This document shows, in pieces, positions 58,700 to 64,000 of a stretch of DNA of 64,000 bases. Origin of the DNA: Sipunculus nudus (taxonomy: Eukaryota; Annelida; Sipuncula; Golfingiida; Sipunculidae); NCBI GenBank assembly GCA_026874595.1, contig CM049313.1:66890659-66954658 (forward strand), given 5' to 3'. The notes under the pieces are model-generated. The model worked only from the letters and a program-made list of their open reading frames with translations, ran no database searches and was not told where the DNA came from. Position 1 is the first letter of the stretch; each line of letters begins with the position of its first letter. A program made the translations under genes and the position numbers.

Positions 58700-59950
58700 A
58701 GATATGCCCACTTGAACTGAAGCAATAATTTAGCACCTCTTTCTGTTTAGGTCACCACCTTCAAGGCGTCGCAAGCAAATGTATTTATTTCATACTTATT
58801 TTAATCATCATAAATTTGTAGTGGCAACCAAAACATATTTGAAAGAAATATCGCGAAAAATTAGATGGACAGGGGAGTTGGGACAGAGTATAGTAATAGA
58901 AAGTCTTGTGAATTATGACTGGACATATTAAATATGTAAAATAGAAGACCCGTGTGCACTTATTAAAAATGTACATTTACCGACTTCCATCGCAGTCCGA
59001 CGTTTGGCTGCCAACCGACTGACGGTATTGTAATCAAACCAGGTTCGTTTCTTTTTTATGTAGAATGAAAGCGTTAAAGGATAGAACAGTTCAATATATG
59101 CCTTAATATCTATAGAGCACTGCCAAAGTTCATTTGCAACTAACTCTCCCACCGCATTCCAGTATACAGATCGCAAATCTTTTAGATTACATACTGGAGC
59201 AGACTGTAACCCAGCTGTCCACTGATCGGGACATCAGCTGCACCAACCATGTAGAGAACTTGCTAATTCCAACAGTATATGGCCACGGAGAAGATCTATA
59301 TTGGTCCTTTGGTTCTCGCAGACACATAAATGTCAGCGCTGAATAAGTTTGGCGGACACCTGACATACGGAGAAATGGTATTTGCCTCCTAAAACGCAAT
59401 TTTCTTGCTGATTCAACCTAATTGTAGGACTAGATAAAGAATTACTTGTTGGTTTCCCATGGATGCCTGTGTAAACAGCAGATATTAATGTTCATAATCC
59501 GACATTTCCGTCTTGAAATAGCCCAAAGTAAATGTGAAAAACGACCCACTCTAACCCAGTCCCATAACCCCGGTAAGTTACGATTCCCTTATGTTGTGTT
59601 GACGCCCTCGCCAATCGATTAAGGAAGCCCAATCAAACCGAAATGGATAGAAGTTTAGTATAGAGGTGGTTTGATAGTTCTAACTGAAACAACTAGAAAC
59701 GTTTATAAAAAAATATAAAGATTAAGGCTGTGTTTGTAAATAACTTAATAAGCCCCTTGGTGGTGTATACCGGGGTGTTTATGTCTTTTTGAATTGTGGA
59801 AACTGTAGGTACGACAGTGCAAGAAATGAGTGTGGTTGGAACGCCAGTCTAATATGGCTGTGTTAAAGTTTAGTAGCTCATTCAGTTTATGAGAACGATG
59901 TAGAGGTCTAGTTCTCTTGTTAGTTTACGTAAAACATGAAATGGACCCCC
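58700..59950. other. No feature recognised
   Basis: Short frames on both strands without domains. No repeats. Confidence 0.35.
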
Positions 59951-59954
59951 GGGA

Positions 59955-60090
59955 TTGATAATTCGGCGGTGTAGAGTGCTCTGGTGAGCATTATCGCTCG
60001 AAAGACGGCGTTGGAATTATGGCCGCAAGGTTGTGGGTTCGAGTCCTGTTCTCACTTTCTTCCGCGCTAAAGTTAAAGGGGCCTAATCGC
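59955..60090 (+). mobile_element. tRNA-derived SINE head
   Basis: GGTGTAGAGTGCTCTGGTGA at about 59967 resembles an A box region, and GTGGGTTCGAGTCCTG at about 60033-60048 contains a B box close to GGTTCGANTCC. Spacing is about 50 nt. The sequence cannot be folded into a full cloverleaf with a matching acceptor stem, so a SINE or tRNA pseudogene is more likely than a tRNA gene. It differs from the TRIM tRNA-like segment. Confidence 0.5.
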
Positions 60091-60768
60091 CTATAAAGCA
60101 TATTGAATTAACACGAAAATTAGCGTGTTCTCTTTGAAATAGTAAACAGCTGCATGCTAACCTTGTCCTAAAAGCGTTTGCTTACTCCTGTACACCAGTG
60201 TTAAAATAGTAGAGCGGGCGAATCACAGACTTCAACATAACCACAGCGCATGTCAATCACAAACTTTTAAATCAGTAGATGCCCTGATCGACTTGGCAAA
60301 ACAAATGTTATACATGTTCCAGTTGTCTCAAACATCGCATATTGCTACCCGTGTCATTTCAGCTGAGGCCCCTGGACTTATCGTACAAATCTGCAGGGAC
60401 AGGTTCTACAATGAAATTACATTCGGCCCATGCCTCGTAACTACCATTCAGCAGAGAGATATTCAAGGACATGGGGGTGCATATAAGGACTACTTTGGAC
60501 TACTCTTTGTTAAGGATCTGTCGCGGATGCGCAAAATCAGACCAACGGTCACACGGTCTTGCTTTTCTAAATAGACACACGTGGACTGTGCATGTTTACT
60601 CACACGAAGAACCACAACAATAGTTAACAGTTCAGGTCAGGTACTGAGACCGAGCGCTTGGATGGCTTTCCTTAAAACTTTTATATAAAGCTTTATATGA
60701 ACTGATAGTGTAAAAGAATAGGCATAACGTTGCTCCTGATTATGTCCTTTTAATGCTATGTCTTCTTC

Positions 60769-60771
<3 letters not shown>

Positions 60772-60823
<52 letters not shown>
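60772..60823. repeat. (TA)n array left of solo LTR
   Basis: About 52 bp of TA directly abutting TGTTAC at 60825. Confidence 0.97.
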
Positions 60824-60824
<1 letters not shown>

Positions 60825-60826
<2 letters not shown>

Positions 60827-61607
60827 TTACAGGTGCTCTTTGTATTGTGTGACACGGGCGTAACTCGTGTTGTTGTTACATTTTATGTTTAATCCGAAAT
60901 GGTTGAACTCTCGTTGTCATGTGAGCCTTGGGTTTTCACGCCTGGTCGTAGGTCACGTGATGGCCCTGGTATGTGAAGGTACGCAAAGTGATGTCTTCTC
61001 GATAATTCCTGAAACGCGTGATGTGCAAGAACTTATAGACTGTTCGAGAAGTGGAAAATTCCCGGCTTGGGGTGTGAAGGTATATAAAGGGGCTGTTTTT
61101 TAGAACCAGAGGGCAGACAGCAGAGCAGATTCCAGCGGACGCAGAAGCGTGTGTCAGATTCTAAGACCTTATCCGACGAATGCGGCAATTATACATTTTT
61201 TCAAAGACTTTCTCCTGGATTTTATGCATTTGGACTTCAGTTTACTTTGTGGGTTGTTGCAAGAACTTTCCACAGGACTGTCATCCTCCGAGAGTTTACA
61301 TTTAAAGGACTTATCGTTGTGACGGTATTGGTATCCAGGTACTGTATCATTATCTTTCTGTGTGATTGTATTAACTTGTTGCTATAACGCTGTTTTACTG
61401 TATAATTGTATTGATTTAGTGTATTGTATTGTTAGGGTTGTTTTTAGAATAAATTATAGTTATTTGTTAACAAAAAAACACTGACTTCTTTATTAATTCC
61501 CCTAGACATTTCACGCTGCCTAGTGTTACAGAATCTGATTCGTTTTTATCTCCATTACAAAATTTGTGTTCATCACGCATACGTGATCTGTTTATATTAG
61601 GTTCCGT

Positions 61608-61611
<4 letters not shown>
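60825..61611 (+). mobile_element. Solo LTR-like unit, copy 2
   Basis: Begins TGTTACAGG, ends GGTTCCGTAACA, 787 bp. TATA box TATATAAAGG at 61081-61090; an AATAAA signal near 61449 lies in the block shared with copy 1 (GATTTAGTGTATTGTA, TTATTTGTTAACAAAAAAA). As in copy 1, an internal near-terminus ATTACA (61554-61559) is followed by AAA and TTTGTGTTCATC. No coding potential. TA arrays of about 50-60 bp on both sides show it inserted into a single (TA)n tract, which hides the target duplication. Confidence 0.82.
61081..61090 (+). promoter_or_regulatory. TATA box of solo LTR copy 2
   Basis: TATATAAAGG, in the same relative position as the TATA box of copy 1. Confidence 0.6.

Positions 61612-61673
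<62 letters not shown>
61612..61673. repeat. (TA)n array right of solo LTR
   Basis: About 60 bp of TA directly following GTAACA. Confidence 0.97.
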
Positions 61674-61676
<3 letters not shown>

Positions 61677-62944
61677 TGTGTGTTTGTGCGTGGGCGATAA
61701 ACTGCTATTTATATGTGGACAACGGCTGGATGTATGAAATATGAAGTCCAGATTTCAGTTATATCTTTGGACTGCTTTACACTTGCGGTTAAACGCTAGT
61801 TTTTGTTTTAAATAAATGTATATAAACATTTTGGATGGTTCAATCATTTAAAGAATCATGCTTTGAAAACTTATATTATAAAAAAATAAAAAAAAATTCG
61901 GTTTGATTTAGCATCTGTGAATGATCCATATTCATTCTGTTTAAAATTCACAAAACTGTCGCTACATACAAGCCCTAAAGTTAAAGGCGTCAGTGGTGTA
62001 TTATAATAAGGGATGTGAGGCATTATATATCGGCTTATTGCAATATGGCTATTCGTATATTGCTTTTTGCGATATCGTTTTCAGACAATGATATTTTTCG
62101 ATATTTTGTCAAACATGACTGAACCTGATAAACAATTCAAATATGTAAGTTACTGTTACAACTTACAAGTTTATATATCTGAATTGCTTCGTGAAAGCTT
62201 GAAAGTAAAAGCCGCTGTCGTGTCTGTAGTCCAGAATTGAGCGCCGACGAGCCTCACCCCCACCCCCACCCCCCCAACACACATAACACCCAAAGGCCCG
62301 GCTGACGGCATTGGGGTGTTTGGGCGGTTGGTTTGTGAAGTCCGTCAGCATCGAGTTCTTGACTTTCGTGTCCGTTGATACGATTCAGGCCGATTATAGC
62401 TTGGTCATATAAGCATAGGCCGCCAAAGAAAATGTCCACACTGACATATTGGTGCCAGTAACATTTCAAAACAGAGAAAGAAAGAAGTGACCAACACGAT
62501 CATATTATATGGATAATTTATTTATATTAATGTCTCTTTATACATCTTGTAAAAACTGCAGAAAAACAAGTGTCAAGTAAACAATATTTTGTTCACGAAT
62601 GGCAGCCCTACAATACGGGACACGGCTGTTAATGAGGACACCCTTAGTGATCACTCGATGCGAAACTACTGTCCAGCATCTTATTGGCAAGTTATGTCCG
62701 CAGGTAAGGGATAAAAAAAAACTATAATTAAAATTGGTAATATTACAATAGTACTATTACAATAAGTAAAAACATGATTTAATTTACTAAGGCATGCTGC
62801 CATGTTTCCATGATGTGCATACAATAAACTGTTCTGCATATATTTTATGATGTCACTAATTTAATATGATAATGATTTAATAACATATAAATATAAACAT
62901 ATAATTTATTATGATTATTATGATTTAATAATATATTAATATAC

Positions 62945-62949
<5 letters not shown>
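61674..62949. other. No feature recognised
   Basis: A C-rich patch (CCCCCACCCCC) at 62256-62273 is the only pattern noted. No homology. Confidence 0.35.

Positions 62950-62992
<43 letters not shown>
62950..62992. repeat. (TA)n microsatellite
   Basis: About 42 bp of TA. Confidence 0.97.
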
Positions 62993-62993
<1 letters not shown>

Positions 62994-63537
62994 CAAGCCG
63001 ATACTTAACTGTAATTATAATACATAAACAGATTTTAATATGAAAGATCAAAGATACATCGTATGTGAGATTTGTTCTGAATCTCATCCCAGGTCAAGTC
63101 CATAATTGATTTATTCCTTGCTTTTTTAAACCTATTTTAGATACATTTTGGGGAAATAACCACCGATTTTATTACTGCTTGTATACTTTACTATTATGAA
63201 CACCTTCAAAATTTCAGTTTGGTTCCGGACGACGTGCATGACAGGGCTTCACTCGACGATTGAAATGGCGTCTACCGGTCACTCTTGCAACTACTCTCAG
63301 CGATCCGTCAGGCGCAGGACTCCATTTATTAGATGGAAATTAGAAATTACTCATTATTTTGTGTAAAGGGACTTGCTCGATAGGTTAAAAAGGTACTAGG
63401 CCACAAACATACGCTATATACAAACATGTAAGCGAGTGCCCTTCTTTAACTTGATTAAATGCTATTGCTCTGCTGTCATTGATTTGCTCTCAAACTCAAC
63501 TAGAAAGTTAACTCGACATATATCCTAATTATAATTT

Positions 63538-63546
63538 TCATTATTA

Positions 63547-63577
<31 letters not shown>

Positions 63578-63590
63578 TTTTTTTATATTC
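63538..63590. repeat. (ATT)n/(ATTT)n microsatellite
   Basis: Triplet run followed by tetranucleotide ATTT units. Confidence 0.95.
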
Positions 63591-63746
63591 TTTTTATAAT
63601 CCTCGTTTTTGAGTTGCGACACTTTATTCCGCTGGCTAAGTCACGACGACTGGAGGATGATAACTTTTGCCCGGAGGAAAAGGATTGTCAGCAAAATATG
63701 CACATTACAAACACCCGTGGTTCCTCAAACCATCGATGAATATAAG

Positions 63747-63829
63747 TACAGTAAACTTCAAAATTACGACCACCATCGGGACCTCGATATGGTGGTCGCA
63801 TTAGCGAGGTGGTCGTCTACGCGAGGGCT
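63747..63829 (+). mobile_element. Tigger/pogo-like terminal fragment
   Basis: TA then CAGTAAACTTCAAAATTACG followed by ACCACCATCGGGACCTCG and GGTGGTCG repeats, the usual look of a pogo/Tigger terminal repeat. It is cut short by the start of the second TRIM LTR, so no right end is visible. Confidence 0.5.
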
Positions 63830-64000
63830 TATTATAAGGGGAGACATAAAAGCGGACTTAACTGTCTCGCTAGTGAAGCTTGCTATTCTAGCGAAGCGGT
63901 TGGTGCGCCTGACTTGTGCGCCACCGACGTGGGTTCGAATCCCGGATCGGCCCAGAATTTGCCCTGAATAATTTGTCTTCGTAACAAAATTGGGGCTCGT
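63830..64000 (+). mobile_element. Second TRIM copy: LTR plus start of interior, cut by window edge
   Basis: The LTR runs from about 63830 (TATTATAAGG, degenerate TGTTACGG) to TTCGTAACA at 63978-63986. Then AAA and TTGGGGCTCGT (63990-64000), which matches the tRNA-Pro-type primer site at 10 of 11 bases. The tRNA-like segment is the best of the three: A box TAGCGAAGCGG (63889-63899) fits TRGYNNARNNG, and B box GGTTCGAATCC (63932-63942) fits GGTTCGANNCC exactly, 32 nt apart. Between them GTGCGCC...TGCGCCAC can form an anticodon-like stem. The ACATAAAAGCGGAC block at about 63844 is shared with both LTRs of the first copy. The rest of the element lies outside the window. Confidence 0.82.
63889..63942 (+). 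promoter_or_regulatory. Pol III A and B boxes inside TRIM LTR
   Basis: A box TAGCGAAGCGG and B box GGTTCGAATCC with tRNA-like spacing. Together they form a type-2 internal Pol III promoter. Whether it is active cannot be told from sequence. Confidence 0.7.

Noticed and set aside
59955-60060. tRNA gene
   Set aside because: The B box is good, but no complete cloverleaf could be drawn and the A-B spacing is long, so it was annotated as a SINE head.
21651-63087. Numerous open frames of alternating Ile-Tyr
   Set aside because: They are translations of (TA)n microsatellites and carry no gene.
63850-63955. Functional tRNA gene
   Set aside because: A and B boxes are good, but the acceptor stem does not close, the D arm is poor, and the sequence is embedded in a repeated LTR with copies lacking the anticodon region.

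Overview
This is a stretch of animal nuclear DNA from a repeat-rich invertebrate genome. It is AT-rich, with no operons, ribosome-binding sites or long uninterrupted genes. It carries fragments of LINEs, a Penelope-like element, LTR elements, a Harbinger transposon, many short inverted-repeat elements, and at least a dozen (TA)n arrays. Two repeats that open with a hairpin and TCCG runs, and a Helentron-like element with about 175-bp tandem units, resemble repeats I associate with molluscs and related marine invertebrates. That taxonomic guess is an inference. I found no convincing host protein-coding gene. There are two weak candidates: a possible signal-peptide first exon near 53.8 kb and a 97-codon frame near 25.1 kb.

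Layout. 0-2.5 kb: decayed CR1/L2-type LINE on the minus strand, running off the left edge. 5.0-6.7 kb: a second LINE on plus, missing its catalytic core. 8-14 kb: a tRNA-derived SINE and several MITE-like repeats. 14.3-16.2 kb: a satellite with higher-order structure. 17.6-18.5 kb: a solo LTR-like unit, with a second copy at 60.8-61.6 kb and a 5' fragment at 48.9 kb. 22-31 kb: mostly single-copy or simple-sequence DNA, with a moderate-GC block at 28.0-29.5 kb. 29.8-32.3 kb: a hairpin-ended tandem repeat, a poly-G MITE and a LINE C-terminal remnant. 33.0-34.6 kb: an unclassified repeat (here 'X') split by a 1.18-kb Harbinger-type transposon. 35-38 kb: a minisatellite and two MITEs. 40.0-41.1 kb: a Penelope-like RT/GIY-YIG pseudogene joined to a second X copy, itself split by a 1.62-kb foldback element. 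43.9-44.3 kb: a miniature LTR retrotransposon. 45-50 kb: Tigger/pogo-like ends. 55.2-56.9 kb: the Helentron-like tandem element. 57-64 kb: more MITEs, a SINE, the second solo LTR, and a second copy of the miniature LTR element cut by the right edge.

The most interesting item is the miniature LTR retrotransposon at 43895-44275 (minus) and 63830-64000 (plus). Each LTR contains a tRNA-like segment with Pol III A and B boxes. LTR, primer-binding site, about 120 bp of non-coding interior, polypurine tract and second LTR are all visible. It looks like an animal counterpart of the plant Cassandra TRIMs, which carry 5S rRNA in their LTRs. The second most interesting item is the foldback element at 41241-42860. 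Its minisatellite-like inverted arms end in TGTTACG...CGTAACA and sit in a perfect 5-bp duplication, GCTGG. These termini match those of the LTR families in the window, which suggests (inference only) that a shared retroviral-type integrase moved them.
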